This document shows, one piece after another, positions 35,557-43,715 of a DNA stretch of 58,829 nt. The stretch lies in contig JAQZAZ010000016.1 of assembly GCA_029239355.1 (NCBI GenBank), positions 1 through 58,829 of the forward strand, in the 5' to 3' direction. The position numbers and the translations under genes were made by a program. The notes beneath the pieces were generated by a model, which was given only the letters and a program-made list of their open reading frames with translations, searched no databases and was not told the DNA's origin. Positions within the stretch are counted from its first letter, which is position 1. The number at the start of each line of letters is the position of its first letter. This DNA is from Sphingobacterium sp. GTDB lineage: Bacteria > Bacteroidota > Bacteroidia > Sphingobacteriales > Sphingobacteriaceae.

Positions 35557-37056
35557 ATGAAAAACATAGCAATGCATAAACCTGTAAAAGTAGAGCGAAA
35601 AGACATTTATTTTAAACCGGACAAGAAAAGGGTGTTGGCAAGATTCTTCTTTCTTGGCGACGACCGAACAATCAAAGTACTCAAGCGTATCCTGGCGCTG
35701 AGCGAATCCGAACGCAAAGAGGTTTTTGGTCAGGTTCTCCGTAGCTACACAAAAAGACATCGCAGTATTGTGAATATTTTTGAGCGCAATTTTGAACGTG
35801 TGAGCCATTTATTAGAGAAAGTCCCTTTTCCAAAAGACAGGCTCAGTCAACTAGACAAGCTATTGATTGGCTCTTATTTTACCATGGAATATTCCATTGA
35901 GTCGGCAGCACTCTTCAATCCCTCCATTGTCGAGCATCCGGATCAGACTGAGCTTTTTAAGGGCGAGAAACGCGTGATACTCAGCTTCAGAGCCACTGGT
36001 GAAGGTCATGTTTCCTCCATAGTGTTTCGGGCCGGAACACTTGACGTAAACAATAATATTCATATAGATTATATCGGCAATTTGTTGGATAAGCCTATTC
36101 AGGTCAAAAATCATCGTTATCATAAGGAATCATTTTTAAAAAAGATGAATGAGCTACATGCTGAGCCTACCGAAGTCAAAATGAAGCTTGAGCAAAAATT
36201 AACCGCAACCTTTACTTATGAAGAACTCAAGCGTTATATTGACGAAGTCAGACAGGATAGTGAAGAAAATTTGGAGAACATCACCTTTTTGCAACAAGCA
36301 CTGTGGTTAGCCTCGTCCCATTATGAAATGACATTTTCCCTGGACACCTCCATTTCCGAACGCGTGATCTTCCCAATAGCGGATACAGAAAAAAGAGGTA
36401 TCGAAGATGCCCGCTTTGTCCAATTTAAGGATGAAAAAGGAGAAACTATCTATTATGCGACCTATACAGCTTATGATGGTTTTAGCATACTGCCCAAGCT
36501 CTTGACCACAAAAGACTTTTACCATTTTAAAGTAAAACCGATCTACGGAGAGATTGCCAACAAGGGCGCTGCACTCTTCCCTCGGAAGATCAACGGAAGG
36601 TATGCAATGCTTTGCCGCATTGACGGTGAAAATAATTATATTGCTTATTCCAATAACATCAATATCTGGCAAGAAACAGCCATACGGATCCAACAGCCTG
36701 AATACGCCTACGAATATGTGCAGATAGGCAATTGCGGTTCGCCAATAGAGACAAAATATGGCTGGTTGATTTTAACACATGCTGTCGGCCCGATGCGCGA
36801 GTATGTCCTTGGTGCAGCACTGCTGGATCTGGATAACCCCCATGTGGAGATAGGACGTTTACACAGCCCCCTGATGACCCCCAATGACGAGGAACGTGAG
36901 GGCTATGTACCCAATGTCATTTACTCATGTGGTGCCTTAGTCCACAACGACATGCTCATTTTGCCGTATGCCATGTCAGATTATGCGTCGACCTATGCCA
37001 CCATTAATCTAGAAGACCTATTGCTGGCTATTTTGAACCCTGAGCGTTATCAATAA
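35557..37056 (+). CDS. Glycoside hydrolase family 130 protein (glycoside phosphorylase)
   Basis: A 499-aa cytosolic enzyme; GH130 members phosphorolyse or hydrolyse beta-linked mannosides. The five-bladed propeller occupies about residues 250-490 with ERVIFPIADTEKRGIEDARFV, NKGAALFPRKINGRYAMLCRIDGE and NCGSPIETKYGWLILTHAVGP, the last two matching phosphate- and sugar-binding motifs. The first ~230 residues are the helical and jelly-roll extension of the long subgroup. GGAG lies 9-10 nt before the ATG. It overlaps the convergent glycosyltransferase gene by 29 nt. The substrate cannot be read from the sequence. Confidence 0.85.
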   Translation: MKNIAMHKPVKVERKDIYFKPDKKRVLARFFFLGDDRTIKVLKRILALSESERKEVFGQVLRSYTKRHRSIVNIFERNFERVSHLLEKVPFPKDRLSQLDKLLIGSYFTMEYSIESAALFNPSIVEHPDQTELFKGEKRVILSFRATGEGHVSSIVFRAGTLDVNNNIHIDYIGNLLDKPIQVKNHRYHKESFLKKMNELHAEPTEVKMKLEQKLTATFTYEELKRYIDEVRQDSEENLENITFLQQALWLASSHYEMTFSLDTSISERVIFPIADTEKRGIEDARFVQFKDEKGETIYYATYTAYDGFSILPKLLTTKDFYHFKVKPIYGEIANKGAALFPRKINGRYAMLCRIDGENNYIAYSNNINIWQETAIRIQQPEYAYEYVQIGNCGSPIETKYGWLILTHAVGPMREYVLGAALLDLDNPHVEIGRLHSPLMTPNDEEREGYVPNVIYSCGALVHNDMLILPYAMSDYASTYATINLEDLLLAILNPERYQ

Positions 37057-39241
37057 ATGCGCGGTAAACCACGATATAAGCGAGATAAAAACAAAGGGTG
37101 CTTTCGGCGCCTTGGTTTCTATTGATCCCATAAGATTCCAGGCCGTCGCAACAGCCTTTTGTTTCCTCATCATATAACCCCAACTTTAAGTCGTTTTCGC
37201 CCAAAAACCAACGAAAGGATGCAATCATACGGGCGAAATAAACCTTTTTATTTGTCAAGCGAAAAGCTTCACGATACATAAACACCATTGCTGTGACGTC
37301 GAGCGGTTGCTGACCAAATTTACTGACCTGCTTTCCCTTTTTAGCCCATTCCTGGTTTCCGACCAGCGAGAGTGCACCATTTTGAATCGTCATACTTTCC
37401 AAGAATGTCATGGTCAATAACCCCAGTTGCTTTACGGACTCGTCATTGAGAAAGGGATAGGCGGTAAGCAGAGCATAAGGTAAAATTGCGTTATCATAGG
37501 CTAACACCGGCTCAAACCACTGCCAATCGTCACCCGCACTTGCTTCATATTCTTTCATTAACTTACCAATTAGCTGGCGCATCAACTCAACCATAACTTC
37601 ATCATTGGATTGATGATGCAAATATTCTGCAATACCAAGTATTGTATAAGCGATGGCCCGATTGGAGCGCAATTGGCTAAAATGTGGTACAGATCGAAAA
37701 AACAACTCGTGTCCCATCTGGTAATAACTCGTCAATTTTGTTTCCCTAAGGAGTACACCCAACGCCCACATCGTCCTACCAAATGAATCTTCTGATCCAA
37801 CTTCATCAAGAAAATTATGTTGGAAACTCATAAAGTTGTGAAACAATCCATCCTCACGCTGATGATAATAGATGTAACTCAGGTAGGTAGAAATCCGGCG
37901 ATCAAGCTTTTTGTCTGCAAAATCACGCTCCGCCAACAACGTTACCAGCAACGCACGTGCATTGTCATCCAAACAATATCCCTCCTTGTAATTAGGTAAT
38001 GAGTATGTCGCATGCTGCAAAATACCGACCTGATTGGTCAATCGGTCAATATGTTTCCAGCTGAATTTGGGCATTTCATCTTTTGAAAAAGTTACGCTTT
38101 CTTTAAAACTGTCAAGTGAAGGAATTACTTTATCCAAAAGCCGGGTATAGCGAAGCCCAATATTTTTCCAGGTTATTTCTTTACCAAAGGCTCGGGCATT
38201 GTCACGCAAGGTGGTACGATATTCTTGATTGCTAAACAACGCAGCTAAGGTTGCTGCCATTACAGTCGGATTTTTGAATTCGACCAAAACTCCTCGACCT
38301 TCAGCCAATAGCTCCTTTGCATGCCAGTAAGGGGTGGATACAACAGCTGCTCCCGCTCCAATTGCGTATGATAAAGTGCCACTTGTGATTTGTGCTTCGT
38401 TGACGTATGGTGTCACATATACATCACAAGCTGATAAATAGGTAACAAGATCGGACTGACTTACAAAAGAGTTGACAAATTGTACATGCTCTTCTAAATG
38501 ATAGGAATCAACTAAACTCTTCAGATACTCACGGTATTCCTCTCCAGAATGCGCAAGCACATTAGGATGTGTCTTACCAACAATCAAATAAATAAGATCA
38601 GGTTCGCCCTTGACAACTTCGGCAAGCGACTCGATCACTGTTTCTATTCCTTTATTTCGGCCTATAAAACCGAAAGTAAGTAAAACCTTTTTACCTGAAA
38701 GCCCTTTTTGTGCTTTGGCCTCTTCCTGAGTAAGGTGAAATTCAGGTACACCATGATGGATGAGCCTAACTTTCGTGGTGTTTACCCGATAAACAGATTT
38801 TAACAGGGTAGTCGCATAATTACTCATCACTACTACAATAGAGGCACGTTTGACTATTTCAATTAAGATCGCTTTTTCATCGACATTTGGCTTTTCTAAA
38901 ATGGTATGGAAGTTTACCAATAAAGGAATATGAAGCGCGTTAATGAGTGAAAGAATGTACATACCGCTATTTCCCCCGAAAATACCATATTCATGCTCCA
39001 AGATAACGCAATCATAACCGTTGTTATTAATATAGTTGGCAGCTTCGATGTAAGAAAGCTGATGGTGCTGATCAATGGTAAAAACGACTTCACTGGGATA
39101 AACGTAAGGTCGGTCTGCAACTGCAATGACATGTTGCATTAGATCCTGATTATGTAGTGCCACTGCGTGTAACAGATCCGAAGTGAACGTAGCGATACCA
39201 CATTCTTTGGGCAGATAGGTACTGATATAAGCGATTTTCAT
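37028..39241 (-). CDS. Two-domain GT4 glycosyltransferase with C-terminal helical-barrel domain
   Basis: A 737-aa protein. Residues 1-370 form a GT-B, GT4 glycosyltransferase: the N-terminal YISTYLPKECGIATFTSDLL, the FGFIGRNKGIETVIE nucleotide-domain start and the EAQITSGTLSYAIGAGAAVV donor-sugar motif near 285. Residues about 385-730 are all-helical with repeated aromatic segments (YCLDDNARALLVTLLAE, EDSFGRTMWALGVLL, WFEPVLAYDNAILPYALL), which suggests an alpha/alpha-barrel like those of some glycoside hydrolases or lyases. The pair with convergent GH130 is a recurrent Bacteroidota arrangement, and its product is unknown to me. Confidence 0.82.
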   Translation of the reverse strand: MKIAYISTYLPKECGIATFTSDLLHAVALHNQDLMQHVIAVADRPYVYPSEVVFTIDQHHQLSYIEAANYINNNGYDCVILEHEYGIFGGNSGMYILSLINALHIPLLVNFHTILEKPNVDEKAILIEIVKRASIVVVMSNYATTLLKSVYRVNTTKVRLIHHGVPEFHLTQEEAKAQKGLSGKKVLLTFGFIGRNKGIETVIESLAEVVKGEPDLIYLIVGKTHPNVLAHSGEEYREYLKSLVDSYHLEEHVQFVNSFVSQSDLVTYLSACDVYVTPYVNEAQITSGTLSYAIGAGAAVVSTPYWHAKELLAEGRGVLVEFKNPTVMAATLAALFSNQEYRTTLRDNARAFGKEITWKNIGLRYTRLLDKVIPSLDSFKESVTFSKDEMPKFSWKHIDRLTNQVGILQHATYSLPNYKEGYCLDDNARALLVTLLAERDFADKKLDRRISTYLSYIYYHQREDGLFHNFMSFQHNFLDEVGSEDSFGRTMWALGVLLRETKLTSYYQMGHELFFRSVPHFSQLRSNRAIAYTILGIAEYLHHQSNDEVMVELMRQLIGKLMKEYEASAGDDWQWFEPVLAYDNAILPYALLTAYPFLNDESVKQLGLLTMTFLESMTIQNGALSLVGNQEWAKKGKQVSKFGQQPLDVTAMVFMYREAFRLTNKKVYFARMIASFRWFLGENDLKLGLYDEETKGCCDGLESYGINRNQGAESTLCFYLAYIVVYRAFIDNAQGSK

Positions 39242-39427
39242 TATATAAAATTATTTTGAATAAAAGCCTTTCGTGATAGCAAAAGAATTCTGTATGTCCA
39301 TTATCTAAATGCTTCTCATCAGCAAATTGTTTGTAAATACTGAATTAATTATCTTAAATCAATAGCTTCCGCCAATATATGTTTACCCTTATTTTATCTA
39401 TCTATGCGGAGCCTAAAAAACTTCCTG

Positions 39428-39435
39428 TATCTTTG
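39428..39435 (+). promoter_or_regulatory. -7 element of the acetyltransferase gene
   Basis: TATCTTTG, a perfect TAnnTTTG, 24 nt before the ATG at 39460. No matching -33 was found. It lies in a 218-nt divergent intergenic region that holds nothing else visible. Confidence 0.4.
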
Positions 39436-39459
39436 CTTCAGATCAAAAACAGTGACTGA

Positions 39460-40056
39460 ATGAAATCACCTAAGGAGAAAATGATTGCCGGCATCCCATA
39501 TATTGATTCGGATGGACAACTATTTAAGGAAAGACAATATGCTAAGGAGGAGCTCAAGCGTTTCAATGATTCCGAACCAAAACAGATTAAATTCAGAAAA
39601 CAGATCATTCAAAAACTATTTAAATCAACCGGTACGCGATTCTTTCTGGAACCCCCATTCCGCTGCGATTATGGTTACAACATTTCCATAGGTGAAAACT
39701 TTTACTGCAATTATAACTGCACCATATTAGATGGAGCGCCGGTTACAATAGGTGAAAATGTATTATTCGGGCCCAACGTAAGTCTTTTTACCGCAGGTCA
39801 TCCGATTTATTTTGAAACAAGAAATCAGGGCTGGGAATTTTCAGCACCTATTGTAATTGAAGATAATGTATGGATAGGAGGACAGGTGGTAATTAACCCC
39901 GGTGTCCATATCGGCAGAAATTCGGTCATTGGATCTGGCTCGGTGGTCACCAAAGATGTCCCAGCAGATGTGGTTGCCGCAGGAAATCCATGTCGTATCA
40001 TCCGTTCGATCACTGCGGAAGATCACCTGGACTACACGCTGATCCCGACGGTATAA
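39460..40056 (+). CDS. Maltose/galactoside O-acetyltransferase family protein
   Basis: A 198-aa trimeric left-handed beta-helix acetyltransferase that moves acetyl from acetyl-CoA to a sugar hydroxyl. The N-terminal Maa domain (MIAGIPYIDSDGQLFKERQYAKEEL in parts) is followed by hexapeptide repeats from about 60 to 175. The catalytic His lies in LFTAGHPIYFETRN, near 110, and the CoA-binding end is VVAAGNPCRIIR. The length fits the family. It stands between envelope genes and may modify a surface or free sugar. Confidence 0.9.
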   Translation: MKSPKEKMIAGIPYIDSDGQLFKERQYAKEELKRFNDSEPKQIKFRKQIIQKLFKSTGTRFFLEPPFRCDYGYNISIGENFYCNYNCTILDGAPVTIGENVLFGPNVSLFTAGHPIYFETRNQGWEFSAPIVIEDNVWIGGQVVINPGVHIGRNSVIGSGSVVTKDVPADVVAAGNPCRIIRSITAEDHLDYTLIPTV

Positions 40057-40159
40057 ATAAGCCTTCCCGTATCAAAATAACGTCATAATACGAATAAAGA
40101 TCCAAAACATGCTTAAGCTATTATGTTAAAAAGAAGTAGTTTTGTCCAATTGGATCAGC

Positions 40160-41716
40160 ATGAGATTGTATATGACAGGACGTTTATTTTTTATAATTTC
40201 ACTCTTTTTTTGTTTGGTCTGCTGTTTACCCAAGCACACTACGGCGCAAAGTGAATTGGTTATATTTCAGGACAGCAGCATTAAGCTAGCCCCACGATCT
40301 GCACGGCAGATTTTGGGTTCTGAAAAGTTAAGTGTAATGCATTCTTTTCAACGAGACAGCTGCCTAGTTTATACGAATCTTAAAAAAAATTTCTCAAAAA
40401 ATTTTCAGCTAGATATCCAAACAGACACCGTATTCCACAACCCGAAAAGATTATGGACCCGGGCAGGGATTGAGTGGTTCTCCTTCCAGGCCTTACCTGC
40501 TTCATTCAATTACTTCGTACGCAAGGATCCCTATTCGCACATCAGCTTAAATAATTGGATCAAACATCTCAACCCAAAAGCCTGGGCTTGGGATGACAAT
40601 GCCTTTGCGACGAATCAGATCGCCCACCCCTACCATGGACAGCTTTATTTTAATGCATTTCGTTCCAATAACTTCACATTTTGGGAGTCTTCTGTCGCTA
40701 CGGTAGCTGGGAGTTTTCTTTGGGAAACAGCAGGTGAAACGCAGGCACCATCAATAAATGACCTTGTTAACACCTCTTTTGGTGGTATTATATTGGGTGA
40801 AATGACGCATCGTTTATCACAAAACGTTCTATCCAGACCGACCCACTCAGTGGCCGAACGGCAAAGTAAAGAATTTCTGGCATTTTTGATCAACCCTATC
40901 AATGGCTTAAACCGCTTATTAGATGGGCGCTGGGGAAGGGTTGTTAAAGGACAAGTAATTGACAGTTCGCATGTACAGGCGGAATTTGATTTAGGTGTCA
41001 AGCGCTTCGATGCTAAAGAGGGAAATATTATAGAAAAGGGAAAAAATGATATATATGCCCGGGTAAAACTTCTTTATACCAATGGTGAAGTAGACCAAAA
41101 AAAACCTTTTGACGATTTTTATGTCAATCTTGAAGTAGGCTCAGATGACAGTTCTTTTGTCAATTCACTTAACGTCTACGCCTCATTATATGGTAAACGT
41201 ATTTTCAAGAAATTACCTGGAAGGCATCTGGGGATTGTCTCCGCCAACTATGATTTCATCCATAATGAGGCTTTTTTCTATGGAGCACAAAGTGTGAATT
41301 ATAATGTCATTTCCAATTTTACCTTTGGGAAGCACAACAAATTAACAACAACAATCGGTGGCGGCCCCGTGGTATTGGCGGCTGTGCCGGATCCCTACCT
41401 CCGCTTTGGTGACAGCCGGAATTACAACTACGGTCCTGGCGCGGATCTGCGCGGATCTATAGACATCAGCGTTTGGAAGAGATTAAAATTGGGATTGAAC
41501 TATCATGGCGGATACTTTGTTACTCTCAGCGGAAATGATTCGCATTATTTTCTGCACACAGCTGCCGCCAATGCCAGTTTGAGACTACTCAAAAATTTCT
41601 CGTTAAATGCCAGTTCGGGCTACTTTCGACTCGAAGGAAATTTTAAAGACTATCCCGATATTGATAAGGATTACCCCTTTGTACGGTTATCACTGGGATA
41701 TAATGTCCTCTTCTAA
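40160..41716 (+). CDS. DUF3943 family outer-membrane protein
   Basis: A 518-aa protein with a signal peptide (residues 1-30, cleavage after TTAQ). The start ATG 40160 is preferred to an upstream TTG at 40142; a second ATG lies at 40172. The first half is the DUF3943 region (NQIAHPYHGQLYFNAFRSNNFTF and GGIILGEMTHRL), and the second half has alternating beta strands and ends in Phe, as outer-membrane beta-barrels do. Function is unknown. It overlaps the convergent GNAT gene by 27 nt. Confidence 0.83.
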   Translation: MRLYMTGRLFFIISLFFCLVCCLPKHTTAQSELVIFQDSSIKLAPRSARQILGSEKLSVMHSFQRDSCLVYTNLKKNFSKNFQLDIQTDTVFHNPKRLWTRAGIEWFSFQALPASFNYFVRKDPYSHISLNNWIKHLNPKAWAWDDNAFATNQIAHPYHGQLYFNAFRSNNFTFWESSVATVAGSFLWETAGETQAPSINDLVNTSFGGIILGEMTHRLSQNVLSRPTHSVAERQSKEFLAFLINPINGLNRLLDGRWGRVVKGQVIDSSHVQAEFDLGVKRFDAKEGNIIEKGKNDIYARVKLLYTNGEVDQKKPFDDFYVNLEVGSDDSSFVNSLNVYASLYGKRIFKKLPGRHLGIVSANYDFIHNEAFFYGAQSVNYNVISNFTFGKHNKLTTTIGGGPVVLAAVPDPYLRFGDSRNYNYGPGADLRGSIDISVWKRLKLGLNYHGGYFVTLSGNDSHYFLHTAAANASLRLLKNFSLNASSGYFRLEGNFKDYPDIDKDYPFVRLSLGYNVLF

Positions 41717-42112
41717 ATTATAGGTGAATCTTCCTATTCTATCAGATTCTTCGACCAAAACAAATCCATTATGAGTCCAGAAATTGCGATCTTGTAAGGT
41801 TGTTCGAACAAAAAGGCAATGACCATCGAAGGTTTTGACAAATTGCCGCGCATAACGAAGCAGTGCGTAGCCTATCCCTTGCATTCTAAAATCGGGATGG
41901 ACAGTAAAATAAAGAATCTCGTAATCCTCGGCCGAACGCCGCAACGTCAATATACCAACAACATCGTTTTCATGATAAGCCGCAAAATGAGATGCTTCAA
42001 AATCCTCGTCCAGCATGACCTCTGTCAACTGTCCTTTCGAACTAAAAACTTCCTTTCGAAGTTTCCAGGTACGAGCCGCGAATACCTGCTCAATATACCA
42101 TTTCGTCATCAC
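41690..42112 (-). CDS. GNAT family N-acetyltransferase
   Basis: A 140-aa single-domain acetyltransferase. The acetyl-CoA pyrophosphate loop VHPDFRMQGIGYALLRYARQFVK is at about 76-98 in two pieces (RMQGIG and ALLRYA), and the NFWTHNGFVLVEES end matches the C-terminal strand. Substrate unknown. It overlaps the last 4 nt of the NAD(P)HX-repair gene, so the two are translationally coupled. Confidence 0.86.
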   Translation of the reverse strand: MMTKWYIEQVFAARTWKLRKEVFSSKGQLTEVMLDEDFEASHFAAYHENDVVGILTLRRSAEDYEILYFTVHPDFRMQGIGYALLRYARQFVKTFDGHCLFVRTTLQDRNFWTHNGFVLVEESDRIGRFTYNLEEDIISQ

Positions 42113-43614
42113 GATTGCTCCAGTTCTAAAAACGCCGCAGGAAGATAATCCACGATATCCGAGGGCAATAAAGAATAAACACCGATCGTCTGCACGGCAA
42201 TATCCGCAGCCCGGCCATGCAAATAGACTCCCATCAGCAAGGCTTCTTGTGAAGGATAGCCCTGCCCTAGCAAAGCTGTCAATATTCCCGTTAATATATC
42301 CCCGCTGCCCCCCGTAGCCATTCCTACATTGCCCGTACTGTTGAAATAGATTGCTCTATCAGGTGTAACCATAGCGCTGTTGGCACCTTTTATCAGAACG
42401 TACAAGTTGTATTCCGACGCAAAGGCCTTCACCTTCTCCATCTTTTCAAAATCGTTCTGCCAAGTTCCCAATAGCCTGCTTAACTCTTTGGGATGCGGGG
42501 TCAATATACTCCCTTTTGGGACAAATTGCCATAATTTGGGCTCCTGCGCCAATATATTCAGCGCATCAGCATCTAATACCAAAGGAGTATCAATCCCTTT
42601 CAAGATAAATACCTTGAAAGCTTCGATTGTAACTTGCGCTGTCCCCATGCCGATTCCGATACCGATAGATTGAAAGCTGCGATTATCAGGAAATTGACTA
42701 ATCAAATCTTCCTCGGGATCGCTCAGTACCATCGCTTCTGGCACAGCTGTCTGAATACTTGTATAACCGCAGGTTGGAATATAAGTGGTAGCCAAACCGC
42801 AGCCTGCACGTAAAGCTGCCTTTAGTGCCAATTGTACAGCCCCCATCTTTCCCCGGCTCCCACCAATAATCAGGCTATGCCCAAAGGTTCCTTTATGGTC
42901 AAATTTTCTTCGCTTCCGATAGAAGGTCTTTAAAAAAGTGAAATCAACGTAGTGAAAGACTGTATCAACCTGATTTATGGAGGATTTGCTCAGTCCAATA
43001 TCCAAAATCTTGAATGCTTTAGCTCGCACGCTATTCTCGGGCATTAATAATCCTAATTTTGGAGACTGGAATGTATACAGCATATCAGCTTCGATGACTA
43101 GCGCATTCTGTGCTGTGGTCGCGTCAGTTAATAAACCTGACGGCATATCAACGGCATAAATAGGTCCTGCACAATCGTTAATGCCTGTAATAAGGTTGCG
43201 CCAATTGTCATCCAATGGGTGCTTCAGCCCATAGCCAAATAAGCAGTCCAGCACAATTACCCCGGCAGGGATATGAATCGTGCTTGCAGGCGTTATTTTC
43301 TGAATAACTTGGGTAGTCAAGCGATTTTGGTTCGCTAAATTATCTGCTGAATAATCCATTGCATCGATCAAGTATACACTGACTTGAGCCTGTTGTTGAT
43401 CCAAAAGCCTGGCCAGCACCAATCCATCACCACCGTTATTACCTTTGCCGCAAAAAATATAAAAAGTATGTTGCGCCAACTGAGGGTATAGCTGCTTTAT
43501 TTCCCTAAAAACAGCAGTTGCTGCCCGTTCCATCAGCTCGAGGCTGCTGATCCCCTGATCTTTCATGGTCTGTTGATCTACCCAACCCATTTGGGCGGCC
43601 GAAAGTATCTTCAT
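42109..43614 (-). CDS. nnr: Bifunctional NAD(P)H-hydrate epimerase / dehydratase
   Basis: A 501-aa metabolite-repair enzyme that epimerises and dehydrates damaged NADHX and NADPHX. The N-terminal YjeF_N epimerase (about 1-215) has FCGKGNNGGDGLVLARLL near 53 and VLDCLFGYGL near 125. The C-terminal dehydratase (about 230-495) has the GGSRGKMGAVQLALKAALRAG start, LDADALNIL and the ATP/ADP site GSGDILTGILTALLGQG near 445. Both halves look intact. It begins a two-gene operon with the GNAT gene. Confidence 0.95.
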   Translation of the reverse strand: MKILSAAQMGWVDQQTMKDQGISSLELMERAATAVFREIKQLYPQLAQHTFYIFCGKGNNGGDGLVLARLLDQQQAQVSVYLIDAMDYSADNLANQNRLTTQVIQKITPASTIHIPAGVIVLDCLFGYGLKHPLDDNWRNLITGINDCAGPIYAVDMPSGLLTDATTAQNALVIEADMLYTFQSPKLGLLMPENSVRAKAFKILDIGLSKSSINQVDTVFHYVDFTFLKTFYRKRRKFDHKGTFGHSLIIGGSRGKMGAVQLALKAALRAGCGLATTYIPTCGYTSIQTAVPEAMVLSDPEEDLISQFPDNRSFQSIGIGIGMGTAQVTIEAFKVFILKGIDTPLVLDADALNILAQEPKLWQFVPKGSILTPHPKELSRLLGTWQNDFEKMEKVKAFASEYNLYVLIKGANSAMVTPDRAIYFNSTGNVGMATGGSGDILTGILTALLGQGYPSQEALLMGVYLHGRAADIAVQTIGVYSLLPSDIVDYLPAAFLELEQS

Positions 43615-43633
43615 GTTTGTTTTATTTCCATTG

Positions 43634-43671
43634 AGGCATCTGTTTTCGAATTCTTCTGCAAACAGATGCCT
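43634..43671. terminator. Hairpin between the GH18-CE4-GT2 gene and nnr
   Basis: Perfect 12-bp arms AGGCATCTGTTT and AAACAGATGCCT with a 14-nt loop. The T-run lies on the plus-strand side, whereas both neighbours are transcribed on the minus strand, so it may act as a Rho-dependent pause, an mRNA-stabilising stem or a processing site rather than a classic terminator. Confidence 0.6.
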
Positions 43672-43715
43672 TTTCTAATTTACTTAGAAAATAGCGTACA
43701 AGCAAGATCGGGATA

